Below are positions 55,963 to 64,000 of a stretch of DNA of 64,000 bases, in pieces. The notes beneath the pieces are model-generated. The model ran no database searches and was not told where the DNA came from. It saw only the letters and a program-made list of their open reading frames with translations. The translations under genes and the position numbers were made by a program. Position 1 is the stretch's first letter, and each line of letters starts with the position of its first letter. This DNA comes from Pleurocapsa sp. FMAR1 (GTDB lineage Bacteria > Cyanobacteriota > Cyanobacteriia > Cyanobacteriales > Xenococcaceae), in NCBI RefSeq assembly GCF_963665995.1, contig NZ_OY762512.1, forward strand, positions 2,852,001 to 2,916,000. The letters run 5' to 3'.

Positions 55963-56892
55963 TTATGTAAAAGCCACATTGGATAATAGTTTGAGGGGAG
56001 TTAGTTCTTTAAGTAATTTTAACGAGGCGCGATCGCGCACAAATAGAGAGCCTGCAAAACCTAGTGAATTAATCGATATATTTTGATATGATTCTTGAGA
56101 ACGTGGCACAACTAACATCCAATCTCTAGTAGCCAAAAAATTATATGCTCCTGGCTGTTTGTTAGCCTGAGAACCAATATCTAAACCAACTTGATTTAAT
56201 AAATTATAATACTGTTTCAGCATGATTTGAGCAGCTTTAGTTGGTGAATCATGAGGTGATAAATCTAAAGAGGCGATCGCATGGCGGAAAGAAAAGCTGG
56301 CAAGTGTACCTAAAGAATTCTTAAAATCAATTTTGGCGATCGCTTTTTCTAACGGCAAGTGAACCACATCGGCTAAAAACGGCAGGGGAATCAACTGGAG
56401 ATGTTTATGTCGCTGAGAAGCACCAGCAGCTTTTCCCCCGTTAAAAAAAGCTAACCCGTCTATTTCCTGCATACAAAACCACAAAGCATTAAAGTCTTGC
56501 AGATTAAGTAAATCTGTTTGCTCTCTAAAAGCACGAGTTACAATCAGCAGATGATTATCAACCACATTAAATTTGTTGAGCAGACATATATGAGTCTGGG
56601 AAATGTCACCAACAAATAAGTCAGGTTCGTAAGGCAAAAAAGGATCGATTCTTTTACCTGTTTTATTTTCTTGCTGTTTTTGTTGCTTTCGTGCCTGTTC
56701 TTTGCGGGCTATATTACCTAAGGTGCGAACCACAAAAGAAATATCATCCTGTTCAATTATATGATACTCAGTTTCAATCGATTTAAGCGCGCCACACTCG
56801 CGGGCAGACTTGGTTTTTTGCGCAGTTTTTGACCATAAAGTATCAGATTGTAACATGAAGTCGGCGTTCCATTTGGTGGCTGATTCTTCCAT
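55963..56892 (-). CDS. ATP adenylyltransferase / Ap4A phosphorylase family protein
   Basis: Degrades Ap4A with phosphate to ATP and ADP, or forms Ap4A. The family motif GASQRHKHLQLIPLP contains the HxHxQ catalytic triad, with the nucleophilic His of HKHLQ. Upstream, FVVRTLGNIARK and LFVGDISQTHICLLNKFNVV match Apa1/2-like proteins. ATG at 56892 is preferred to the TTG at 56910. It is transcribed just after ribF, 28 bases or more from it, so the two may form an operon. Confidence 0.88.
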   Translation of the reverse strand: MEESATKWNADFMLQSDTLWSKTAQKTKSARECGALKSIETEYHIIEQDDISFVVRTLGNIARKEQARKQQKQQENKTGKRIDPFLPYEPDLFVGDISQTHICLLNKFNVVDNHLLIVTRAFREQTDLLNLQDFNALWFCMQEIDGLAFFNGGKAAGASQRHKHLQLIPLPFLADVVHLPLEKAIAKIDFKNSLGTLASFSFRHAIASLDLSPHDSPTKAAQIMLKQYYNLLNQVGLDIGSQANKQPGAYNFLATRDWMLVVPRSQESYQNISINSLGFAGSLFVRDRASLKLLKELTPLKLLSNVAFT

Positions 56893-56937
56893 AATTGATA
56901 ATGGGAGCAATAACTATCTATTGTGCATCGTCAATTA

Positions 56938-57864
56938 TCAGTTGTTTAAGGCTGCTTGACAATCTTTAGTAATTTGCTGCTTTAATTCTTCTACAGAGTC
57001 AAACTTTTGTTCGGGGCGTAAAAAATCAAGTAAATTCACTTTTAAGGTTTGACCATAGAGATTTCCTGACCAGTTAAGTAAATGAACTTCAATAGTCGCA
57101 GCTTTCCCCGCCACCGTTGGACGACAGCCAATATTCAGCACTCCTTTAACTGTAGCTCGATCTACAAATACATCCGCTGCATACACTCCAAATCGGGGTA
57201 AAAACTTTTCAGCAGGAGGCTTGATGTTAGCCGTAGGAAAGCCAATCGTTCTGCCTAGCTGTTGTCCTGAGACAACTTCCCCAATTAGGCTATAAGGTCT
57301 ACCCAACAAAGCATTAGCAGCAGTAATTTCTCCATTTAATAAAGCCTGTTTAATTAAAGAACTACTTACTCTTACTGCATCACCATCAGCATCTTGATAT
57401 TTGTGCAGGGAGTTAAGCTGTACTGTAATGCCAAAATTGGCAGCGATATTACGTAAATCTTCCCCTGTGCCTTTTCTTTGCCAACCAAAGCGAAAATCTG
57501 AGCCAACGCTAATTTTTCTAGCCTGTAGCTGCTGAACTATAATTTGCTCGACAAACTGTTGGGGACTAAGAGAAGCCAAGTTGCGATCAAATGGTAAAAG
57601 AATTAGCTGCTCGATTCCCATACTAGCTAGCAAGTCTGCTTTTTCGGCAACAGGAGTTAAAAGCTGTACTTGTCCACCTGTAAAAAATTCGCGGGGATGG
57701 GGAGTAAAGCTAACGACAGAAGGACATACATGACCACTTTTTTGAGATTGCCCATCGATAATTGGTTGCAGCACTATCTGATGCCCTTGATGAATGCCAT
57801 CAAAATTACCAAGAGCGATCGCTGTAGGAGTTTGAAACTGTTCTGTCGAAGATGCAATTAACAC
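56938..57864 (-). CDS. ribF: Bifunctional riboflavin kinase/FAD synthetase
   Basis: Makes FMN from riboflavin and FAD from FMN. The N-terminal nucleotidyltransferase has ALGNFDGIHQGHQ near residue 16 and SVGSDFRFGWQRKG. The C-terminal kinase has LIGEVVSGQQLGRTIGFPTANI and FLPRFGVYAADV. The length of 308 aa is normal. Start ATG at 57864. A terminator facing the same strand lies just upstream, so ribF begins a new transcript. Confidence 0.95.
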   Translation of the reverse strand: MLIASSTEQFQTPTAIALGNFDGIHQGHQIVLQPIIDGQSQKSGHVCPSVVSFTPHPREFFTGGQVQLLTPVAEKADLLASMGIEQLILLPFDRNLASLSPQQFVEQIIVQQLQARKISVGSDFRFGWQRKGTGEDLRNIAANFGITVQLNSLHKYQDADGDAVRVSSSLIKQALLNGEITAANALLGRPYSLIGEVVSGQQLGRTIGFPTANIKPPAEKFLPRFGVYAADVFVDRATVKGVLNIGCRPTVAGKAATIEVHLLNWSGNLYGQTLKVNLLDFLRPEQKFDSVEELKQQITKDCQAALNN

Positions 57865-57900
57865 GCTTTACATTTTGACACAATTTATGACCCGCAATCA

Positions 57901-57930
57901 AAAAAAAACCCCTAGGTACCAAACTAGGGG
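57901..57930 (-). terminator. Rho-independent terminator
   Basis: On the minus strand CCCCTA...TAGGGG with a 10-base loop (further pairs are possible) is followed by eight or nine T residues. It ends the transcript of the membrane protein gene at 58079. Confidence 0.85.
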
Positions 57931-58054
57931 CAATTTATGTAACAGATATTATCTGTTCCATAGCTCTATCTCTTCTCTAATATCGTCTGTAATTGAATAG
58001 AAGATGATGATCGAGATCACAGTTAAAAGATGAGTTTGATCGACGATTACTAAT

Positions 58055-58082
58055 GTAAGGGCGAACGGCCGTTCGCCCTTAC
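58055..58082. repeat. Perfect 28-bp palindrome at a gene's stop codon
   Basis: GTAAGGGCGAACGG and its exact complement, meeting without a loop. The stop codon of the gene at 58079 lies inside it, so the repeat appears to supply the end of that gene. It is related in sequence to the palindrome at 17506 and to GTAGGGGCGAACGGTGAG at 34143. Confidence 0.75.
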
Positions 58083-58582
58083 CTAATTACCAATTTTAAA
58101 AACAAACCATAGAGTGAAAACTGCACAGCAACAATAACTAAAATTCCCGCAGCTACAAGAGGATAGCCGTAGCTTCGATCCAGCTTAAAGTCTTTAATCA
58201 CCATGTTAAGACTTAATACAGCTAGAATTGGCAGCATGGTACTGGCAATTAAGTTAAATACTGGTAGCTTGCCTCGGAGCAACTGCACCATTGCTAAGAT
58301 TACCGCAACAAGATAAATAGTTTGGGTATGGTTGATTTTAATGCCTAAATTTAGTTTAGAGGCGATCGCAATACCAATAGCGTAAAATATGGCATACAAA
58401 CCTAAGTTAATAATATTGGTATAGAAACCAAAAGAAATATTAGACCCAGGTTTAGCCCGTGGTTGGTAATGTTCCCTGGGCCAATTGTTAGGAATAATGT
58501 CTGCTGCTAATAGTTTGGGCGATCGCTCTGTTTGTCCCGCAACATATACGCATCCCACCCTAATATTATTTGAAGGTTGCAT
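58079..58582 (-). CDS. Four-helix membrane protein, unknown
   Basis: A 167-aa protein with a hydrophilic N-terminus (about 50 residues, AADIIPNNWPREHYQP) and four hydrophobic segments, probably inner membrane. ATG at 58582 is preferred to TTG at 58591. The start overlaps the end of the decayed gene upstream by about 17 bases, so the two were probably an operon with translational coupling. The last codons run into a 28-bp palindrome. No family recognised. Confidence 0.65.
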   Translation of the reverse strand: MQPSNNIRVGCVYVAGQTERSPKLLAADIIPNNWPREHYQPRAKPGSNISFGFYTNIINLGLYAIFYAIGIAIASKLNLGIKINHTQTIYLVAVILAMVQLLRGKLPVFNLIASTMLPILAVLSLNMVIKDFKLDRSYGYPLVAAGILVIVAVQFSLYGLFLKLVIR

Positions 58583-59131
58583 CCCGATCAAAACAGTAGC
58601 GACTTAGCCAAATTTCGGCTGTACGATGATGTTCGTCATCTAATTCGGTTACTTGCTTAAGTCAGTTTTGTAATGCTACAGATAGCTTTTCGGTGTCGGG
58701 AGTTTTAGCCAGCTTAAAATAATCATCTAAAGCTGGTAGAATCTTTTGCTTATTATTGTCAGATAGATGTTGTCAATTATCTCTGTTGCTTCAGAATTGG
58801 CTGTTTCTTAAGAATTAGCCAAAGTATCCAGGTCATCTGGATCAATTTTTAGAAATTCTACATAAGTCTGCCATTCTGGCTCAATATCCCCCAATTTACG
58901 GCTATACAACCACATACCTTGATAAGAATCTAAAGACAAACTCGCGTTAGCGAAGTTTAACGAAGTTATCGCCTTCGTTACCAGATCGGTTAAAAGTAAA
59001 TAATCTGGATGTTTTTCTGTTTTATAGTTGACATAAATGTGTAGTTTAAAATTTTGCACCAGGACTTGAAAGCGAAAGTTTTTATTGCCACAGGTACTTT
59101 TCAAGGCTTGAATAATTAATTCTCGATCCAT
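58566..59131 (-). pseudogene. Decayed gene with stop, frameshift and second stop
   Basis: The first 107 codons (ATG 59131, MDRELIIQALKSTCGNKNFR) are intact and end at TAA 58808. Coding-like sequence then continues (ETANSEATEIID). After a frame change it reads DNNKQKILPALDDYFKLAKT...LSVALQN, meets TGA, and goes on as LKQVTELDDEHHRTAEIWLSR to a final TAA near 58566. Three lesions in one gene indicate loss of function, although the first part might still be translated. A dispersed 31-bp repeat lies inside it in frame. The original function is unknown. Confidence 0.65.
58942..58972. repeat. 31-bp dispersed repeat, copy 2 (inside a decayed gene)
   Basis: Reverse complement of the repeat at 2545-2575 with about four changes. 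It is read in frame as codons for KAITSLNFANA in the decayed gene, so it may have been inserted without breaking the frame. Confidence 0.55.
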
Positions 59132-59254
59132 AGCTAAACAAACAGAAATATATAAGCATTGTGCTTATGATTCCCAAAAAGGTCAGCTAAACAATAGTCA
59201 GATAACTATAGAATTACGTGCGAACGTGTTTGACGTTTGGTTAAATTACTACTT

Positions 59255-59620
59255 CACTCTCGCGCGTTCCCTTGCGGAAAAGTGTGGTCTTTGTGAGAGG
59301 AAACGCCCCCTAAACGGGGGCTTGTTCCACTCTCACGGCGGGGGTTTCCCCCATGAACCACTTTTTCAAGACGCGCCTTGCGTTGACGCGGGGTCAGACC
59401 TCTGTCGGCGACGCGGTGAAGCAGTTGCGGTGGTGAGACACTTGCGTTGCGGCACATGCGGCGAAAGCCTTTGTGTGACCCGTTGCGGTGAGGCAGTTGC
59501 GTTGGTGAAGCATTGCGGTCTTGGGGGTTTCCCCCATGAGCAAATGCTGAAAGGGTTTCCCGACTTGAGCAAAGGCACGAACCGAACCATGCGCGGGGGT
59601 CGCTCGCCTACTCCCTAAAG
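59255..59620. repeat. GC-rich composite repeat block 3
   Basis: Same family as 34139 and 42611, sharing GGCGACGCGGTGAAGCAG, TTGCGGTGGTGAGACACTTG and CGGGGGTTTCCCCCATGA (twice). It fills the gap between the decayed gene and the 59633 gene. Short open frames through it are repeat translations. No gene seen in 59132-59632. Confidence 0.8.
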
Positions 59621-59632
59621 ATAAGTTATCAA

Positions 59633-60082
59633 TCATAAGTTATTGTCTTGCATATTAGTTCCGCTATCTTGGTTTAAGGCGATCGCTTCTTCTTCAGTAA
59701 TCGGCACAGTTTCTAAGTCGCCAGTAAAAGCCTCTTCTTTATTTATAGGAACTGGTTCAAAGGAAACCTTACTTTCTAACCAAGCGGTAAGTAAATCAGG
59801 CAGATTTTTCTTCAACCAGCGTAAAACAATTATACGGGCGACTGGTTTAACATAGCCTACCAGCACCTTCGTGATTTTATTGAGAGAAGGATTATGCAGT
59901 TTCTGATTTGCATAGTTAATTGCACCAACATCAATCAAACAATCAATGATCAGTTTTAATGATGTTTCTTCTCTTTCTACTAGCTGTTGTAATAATAAAG
60001 TTACATCTCGCATTCGTTCCTGCTTTTTTAAGTCCTCGGCAGAAACAGGCTTTACTTTTAGAGATTCTTCTTGATAGGTCAA
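59633..60082 (-). CDS. Conserved hypothetical protein
   Basis: A 149-aa protein, mostly helical. Core stretches are MRDVTLLLQQLVEREETSLKLIIDCLIDVGAINYANQKL and VGYVKPVARIIVLRWLKKNLPDLLTAWL, followed by an acidic tail. ATG at 60082 (MLTYQEES) is preferred to the ATG at 60097. The hydrophobic middle could sit at a membrane. I do not recognise a named family. Confidence 0.65.
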   Translation of the reverse strand: MTYQEESLKVKPVSAEDLKKQERMRDVTLLLQQLVEREETSLKLIIDCLIDVGAINYANQKLHNPSLNKITKVLVGYVKPVARIIVLRWLKKNLPDLLTAWLESKVSFEPVPINKEEAFTGDLETVPITEEEAIALNQDSGTNMQDNNL

Positions 60083-60227
60083 CATTAAAATTATCAATAC
60101 ATTTCTACCCCTATCTTATGGCTCTTTCTCTTCTAAAACTATAAGCAATGGGACAGAAATTCTCACTTTAAGCAAAATTCAATTAATTGCAGAGAATGCT
60201 TAATGGTATCTTGATATATTTATTGGT

Positions 60228-60755
60228 CTATTCGATAAAGTCACTTAAGTTGTCTTTAACTTTAGCTAGTAATTTGCTGTTAACATAAACTTGCTGGGTA
60301 GGATAGTTTTCTAATAGCTCAATTAAAGAAATCGCATTGTCATCGCTAGCCGACTTGACCAAAGCTCCTCTCAAAGCTTTTACATTTGCTCGCTCTGATT
60401 TAGAGCCAACAAAGCTACCCGTTTGGGATAAAATATATTCCCCTGGTGCAGTATTGAGTAAATTATAAATAAGTTGTTTCGTATCGGCAGGAAACTGCTG
60501 CCTCACAATCCAACGAATTAACTCAGGATTTTGTTTGCCAACTTTTAAGAGAAAGTTTAATGAGGAAGAGGTTTCACCAGTCTCAGCAAGAATTTGTAGA
60601 TCTTCAAGGGAAACTGATTGAGTTACTACACCATATTGAAAAACAATTTTTTCGGAGGCTTTAGCTTCACTGGGAATTAGCGAAACAGTCATACTGGCAA
60701 CCAAGATGCTAATTCCAACTTCTCGAAACCACATGAATATGTTGCTAATTAGCAT
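60228..60755 (-). CDS. Secreted DUF1400-type protein, stand-alone domain
   Basis: A 175-aa exported protein (hydrophobic segment about 12-33, probable cleavage after AKA). The mature part, SEKIVFQYGVVTQSVSLEDLQILAETGE, then LIYNLLNTAPGEYILSQTG and LRGALVKSASDDNAISLIELLENYPTQQVYV, matches DUF1400. In many cyanobacterial proteins DUF1400 is an N-terminal module followed by an alpha/beta hydrolase; here no hydrolase follows. Start ATG at 60755. Confidence 0.8.
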   Translation of the reverse strand: MLISNIFMWFREVGISILVASMTVSLIPSEAKASEKIVFQYGVVTQSVSLEDLQILAETGETSSSLNFLLKVGKQNPELIRWIVRQQFPADTKQLIYNLLNTAPGEYILSQTGSFVGSKSERANVKALRGALVKSASDDNAISLIELLENYPTQQVYVNSKLLAKVKDNLSDFIE

Positions 60756-60932
60756 TATCTCTCTCCTCAGGCATAAAGTCCTGTTGTTAGAGTATGTTGC
60801 TTGAGCCTTAGTTATGCGTTTTTAACTATTTTAATACTTTTAAGCGATTGCCATAAAATTTACGCTATTTGCCATATAGACAATAATTTTGTTAGCTTAT
60901 ACATAATCATAACGAGTACGGGTTAACAAAAT

Positions 60933-61472
60933 ATGGTAAAGATTGTTGGTATTGTAGGTAGTCTTCGCACTGATTCTTATAGTGCATTGGCATTGCAGCA
61001 AGCAGCAGATCGAGTTGAAGCTTTAGGCGCAGAAGTAGACATACTCGATCTTAAAGAAATGAAATTACCTTTCTGTGATGGTGGTAATGAATATCCAGAC
61101 TATCCAGATGTAGATGTGCTGCGAGACAAAGTAAAAGCTGCGGATGGATTGATTTTGGCAACTCCTGAATATCATGGTAGCGTTAGTGGAGTTTTAAAAA
61201 ATGCCTTAGATTTAATGAGCTTTGAGCATTTATCAGGCAAAGTAACTGGGGCAATAAGCGTCTTGGGAGGGCAACCCAACAGCAATGCTCTAAATGACCT
61301 AAGAATTATTGTTCGTTGGGTACATGGCTTTGTTATCCCCGAACAGATTGCAGTGGGACAAGCATGGCAAGCTTTTGACTCCGAAGGCAAATTAAAAGAT
61401 GCCAAACTAGCAGAAAGATTTGATGCTTTTGCTCAAAGTTTAGTGGATTATACAGTTAAGCTAAAAAAATAA
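60933..61472 (+). CDS. NADPH-dependent FMN reductase family protein
   Basis: A 179-aa flavodoxin-fold oxidoreductase: GIVGSLRTDSYSALAL binds FMN phosphate, and LATPEYHGSVSGVLKNALDLM is the family motif that closes over the flavin. Members reduce quinones, azo dyes or free flavins. No neighbour clarifies the role. Start ATG at 60933. A HIP1-based palindrome AAAGCGATCGCTTT follows about 50 bases after the stop and may aid termination. Confidence 0.88.
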   Translation: MVKIVGIVGSLRTDSYSALALQQAADRVEALGAEVDILDLKEMKLPFCDGGNEYPDYPDVDVLRDKVKAADGLILATPEYHGSVSGVLKNALDLMSFEHLSGKVTGAISVLGGQPNSNALNDLRIIVRWVHGFVIPEQIAVGQAWQAFDSEGKLKDAKLAERFDAFAQSLVDYTVKLKK

Positions 61473-61593
61473 TGTCTGCATATTTTAGATTGAACCACAC
61501 TTAATTAAATCTGTTATTTAAAAAGCGATCGCTTTATTAGTTTTGATTAGTGCGCTCCTTAACAATATCAGGATAGCCTTAACAATTTTAAAG

Positions 61594-63306
61594 TTATTGA
61601 TTGTTTAAATCTTTAACCTGTAAGCTTCTTAATCTATTTAAGGCTGCTGCTAACTCTAGAGGACGAAACTGAACTAAATCTCCTTGAGGAAAGTTACTAA
61701 CGATATCTAATCCCGATCTTGCAATGTCTTGGGTAACTCGCTGTAAGATTTCAGGAATAGTTAACTGCTGATTGATGTAATTTTCTTTAGCATAGACAAT
61801 TGCTAGGGCGATCGCTTTTAACTGCCCTGGATCTACTATTTGTTCTACGACAGAGAGATCGATATTTTCTACACCAAAGCTGATTCGATCTACTCCCCTA
61901 GTTTTTAGCTGTATATCTCGTTTACCCCGATGGGGATTAATACTTGCTGGCAAAGGTATTCTAGGGGTAATATTGCCAAAGTTTGTTCCTCCTTCGGCGT
62001 TTCTCTCAGTCGGGTATTCTTGGGCGATCGCTTTAGCTTTGGCTGTTACATCTTGAGGTAAGTAGTTATCCAAAGCAATTACCCGATCTGCTACCTCGAA
62101 GTAGTCTCCGCTTCCACCCATGACTAAAATAGTCGATACATTATATTCGCTATATAGCTGACGCACCTTATCGATAAACGGGGTAATTGGTTCTTTTTGC
62201 TTGGCAATCAAAGCCTGCATTCGGCGATCGCGAATAGTAAAGTTAGTTGCTGATGTGTCTTCATCAATTAGGAGTAATTCTGCACCTGCTTCTAAAGCCT
62301 CGATGATATTTGCTGCTTGGGAAGTGCTGCCACTGGCGTTGGCTGTTATAAAACTAGTAGTAGATCTTCCTTGAGGTAAATGATTGATAAAAGGCGAGAT
62401 ATCAACTCCCGTAATGCTGCGTCCATCTTCGGCGCGAATTTTCATTCCCTGGGGGTTACTTACTACATATTCTCTGCCATCTCCAGGCAGGTGATTATAA
62501 ATTCCCAATTCAATAGCTTTGAGTAAAGTAGACTTGCCATGATAACCACCACCCACAATTAAACTAATCCCTGCGGGAATACCCATGCCTTTAATTACTC
62601 CCTGATTGGGGCAATCAAACTCTACTTCTAGTGATGGAGGAGACTGAAAAGGAATAGCATCTAACAAAGGACGAGAATCTATACCGCTACGACGGGGTAA
62701 AATTGCGCCATTTGCCACAAACGCCGACAGGTTTTTTCTTGGTAACTGTTGCCTCAGCCAGTCTGCATCTTCGATGGTTTCTACGTGCTTCTGTATAGCC
62801 GTAGCATTTAATGATTTATATAGTAGAGAGGTAACTAGATTAGGTATGTCTTGACATAGCATTTGGGCTGCTTGACGACCCAGGATTTTTCTGCCCCTGG
62901 CAGGCAATCCGACAATAAAACGTAACTCTAGCTGCGTATCATTAATATATACCGCACTTCGTTTTAATACTTCTTGTCCTAAAGGTGCGATCGCAATTAA
63001 ACCGCTTTTTCCTGTGCCTCGATCGGCACTCGATGTTTTGGCTACTTGAGCAAATTGGCGTGCTAAGTAGTCCCTTAATGCTACTTCTCGACTCGCAGAC
63101 TTATACAGTGGCGATGGAAACTGTGCCACCCGTTGAGCAATAATTACCCGCATCTGGCTAGGAGAGGCAAAGGGATCTCCCTGCACATAGTCAACAATCA
63201 GGGTGAAGCTTTCAAATTGATATTTGCCTTTAATGTCTTTATAGGCTTTGTAGCTAGCATTATCTAGCTCAAGTAAGGTGGAATTGAGAGTAAGGCGATC
63301 GCTCAT
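61594..63306 (-). CDS. ABC-ATPase domain protein (PF09818 type)
   Basis: A 570-aa soluble P-loop protein. Walker A is GGGYHGKSTLLKAIELGIYN near residue 253, and the Walker B region is ELLLIDEDTSATNFTIRD near residue 345. The N-terminal 200 residues are the family's own domain (RVIIAQRVAQFPSPLY, RDYLARQFAQVA). The family is widespread in bacteria; no function is established to my knowledge. Start ATG at 63306. It stands alone. Confidence 0.87.
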   Translation of the reverse strand: MSDRLTLNSTLLELDNASYKAYKDIKGKYQFESFTLIVDYVQGDPFASPSQMRVIIAQRVAQFPSPLYKSASREVALRDYLARQFAQVAKTSSADRGTGKSGLIAIAPLGQEVLKRSAVYINDTQLELRFIVGLPARGRKILGRQAAQMLCQDIPNLVTSLLYKSLNATAIQKHVETIEDADWLRQQLPRKNLSAFVANGAILPRRSGIDSRPLLDAIPFQSPPSLEVEFDCPNQGVIKGMGIPAGISLIVGGGYHGKSTLLKAIELGIYNHLPGDGREYVVSNPQGMKIRAEDGRSITGVDISPFINHLPQGRSTTSFITANASGSTSQAANIIEALEAGAELLLIDEDTSATNFTIRDRRMQALIAKQKEPITPFIDKVRQLYSEYNVSTILVMGGSGDYFEVADRVIALDNYLPQDVTAKAKAIAQEYPTERNAEGGTNFGNITPRIPLPASINPHRGKRDIQLKTRGVDRISFGVENIDLSVVEQIVDPGQLKAIALAIVYAKENYINQQLTIPEILQRVTQDIARSGLDIVSNFPQGDLVQFRPLELAAALNRLRSLQVKDLNNQ

Positions 63307-63707
63307 AATTAGATAACTACGTTACGCATTTAATCTAACGTGAGTTCGGGTTAACAAAATTAGCTTGTTGAGGTAGCTATCAGCTATCAGCGTCTTGACA
63401 CAATAGCTCTATGAGGGAAACCCTCAAGACCCGTCGGCTTTTTTGTAAGAGTATTCTTCCAAAAAACGCGACGTGCTTTGTGTCGCTATTAGCTTTTGAA
63501 AGATTCTGAGTTGAGTCTTAAGCTTTAGATTAAATGAAAAATAGCATTTCTCAAATACACTATTTAAAAGGGTTTGGGCTTATCCAGAACTCAGGTTAAT
63601 TAGATAAGTTAACGAACCAAATGTGGGGAATAAAAAATAATTGGCACTCTACAACACAATCAATTGTGTTGTAGAGTGCCAATGTTTAATTTTTGCTTAA
63701 ATTCTAT
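63307..63707. other. Intergenic region with repeats and a terminator
   Basis: 401 bases. A patch at 63404-63485 (GAGGGAAACCCTC, then CTTTTTTGTAAGAGTATTCTT) resembles the palindrome part of the GC-rich block at 34365-34392. The terminator of the 63708 gene lies at 63636-63682. No gene seen. Confidence 0.55.
63636..63682 (-). terminator. Terminator with 20-bp perfect stem
   Basis: 63641-63660 and 63663-63682 are exact complements (TTGGCACTCTACAACACAAT and its reverse complement). On the minus strand the stem is followed by TTATTTTTTATT. It lies about 25 bases past the end of the 63708 gene. Confidence 0.8.
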
Positions 63708-63926
63708 TTAAATAGCTGCTACAGCTTCTAATGATTTGTTAGCCGTAATTGCAGCTTGGAGAGAGGAAGTATTAATTTGAACTGCATTTTTTTGGCTGTT
63801 TTTTCTTTTCCCATCTAGGTTGGGCATCTCTAATCGGCAATAATTGCAAAACCAAAAACTACGCCGACTGCTTAAGTGGAGCAACATGGAAGTGGAGCAA
63901 CAAGGGCAAGAACTATTATTATTCAT
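63708..63926 (-). CDS. Small zinc-ribbon protein
   Basis: A 72-aa protein with two Cys pairs, CPCC near residue 8 and CNYC near residue 27, followed by RLEMPN, a pattern seen in short cyanobacterial proteins. It probably binds one zinc. The C-terminus is low in complexity (Ala/Asn/Ser). Start ATG at 63926. Nothing is recognised in the last 74 bases of the window. Confidence 0.65.
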   Translation of the reverse strand: MNNNSSCPCCSTSMLLHLSSRRSFWFCNYCRLEMPNLDGKRKNSQKNAVQINTSSLQAAITANKSLEAVAAI

Positions 63927-64000
63927 GATTTTTATTTACCGTAAGACAATTGAACAAAAAAATACTTAAAACTTCGTTTGTTTGTTGATACTTATATTTC

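Noticed and set aside
59226-59636. Frames of 67-130 aa in the GC-rich block before 59633
   Set aside because: Same repeat family as 34139 and 42611; the translated peptides are repeat products.

Overview
The window is a chromosomal segment of an AT-rich cyanobacterium. GCGATCGC (HIP1) octamers are scattered through it, and it carries typical cyanobacterial genes: ndhB, pilT, the lpxA-fabZ-lpxC-omp85 cluster, a DUF1823 protein, a NuiA-type nuclease inhibitor and a geranylgeranyl reductase family enzyme. I cannot name the genus. No rRNA, CRISPR array, prophage or complete insertion sequence was seen. One tRNA (anticodon CAT) is present.

Layout. 1-2.5 kb: end of aroE, a prenyl-reductase-like flavoenzyme, DUF1823 and a small rubredoxin. 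3.5-9.1 kb: minus-strand envelope cluster purC-omp85-lpxC-fabZ-lpxA. 9.3-12.9 kb: plus-strand conserved proteins and one lone ABC permease. 13.1-23.4 kb: about 10 kb of co-oriented minus-strand genes that look like one amine/sulfonate module. In transcription order they are a LysR regulator, an SDR of the YdfG/IsfD type, a DmmA-like subunit, a heme-dependent N-demethylase (DUF3445), a taurine:pyruvate-type aminotransferase, alanine dehydrogenase, an AGCS sodium symporter, UspA and TauE/SafE. 23.5-34.1 kb: small genes, an SDR, an Na+/H+ antiporter, Nudix, NuiA, murJ, a TPR protein and a shortened RND pump. 34.1-46 kb: three kinds of dispersed repeats, a MITE with a perfect 8-bp target duplication, CorC/HlyC, tRNA, pyrE, PBP1A, ParA, a methyltransferase, pilT and a KaiB-like gene broken by one stop codon. 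46-64 kb: FkbM methyltransferase, ndhB, topA, a diguanylate cyclase with an ethylene-receptor-like sensor, prfB with its programmed frameshift, an Ap4A phosphorylase, ribF, a decayed gene, a DUF1400 protein, an FMN reductase and an ABC-ATPase-domain protein.

The most interesting region is 13.1-23.4 kb. Two operons in it (dmmA/N-demethylase and aminotransferase/ald) are each preceded by the same leader. Each leader has an ACATT-type interrupted palindrome at its upstream end, then a 123-nt block that aligns without gaps between the two copies (97/123 identical by my count), then a hairpin whose sequence differs between copies but whose position does not. Base changes in one helix give G.U pairs only if the RNA is made from the minus strand, the same strand as the genes. 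I read this as a co-regulated pathway: N-demethylation of a methylated amine, transamination with pyruvate, pyruvate regeneration by alanine dehydrogenase with release of ammonium, optional reduction of the aldehyde by the SDR, and export by TauE/SafE. Taurine or N-methylated taurine is my best guess for the substrate; that part is inference.
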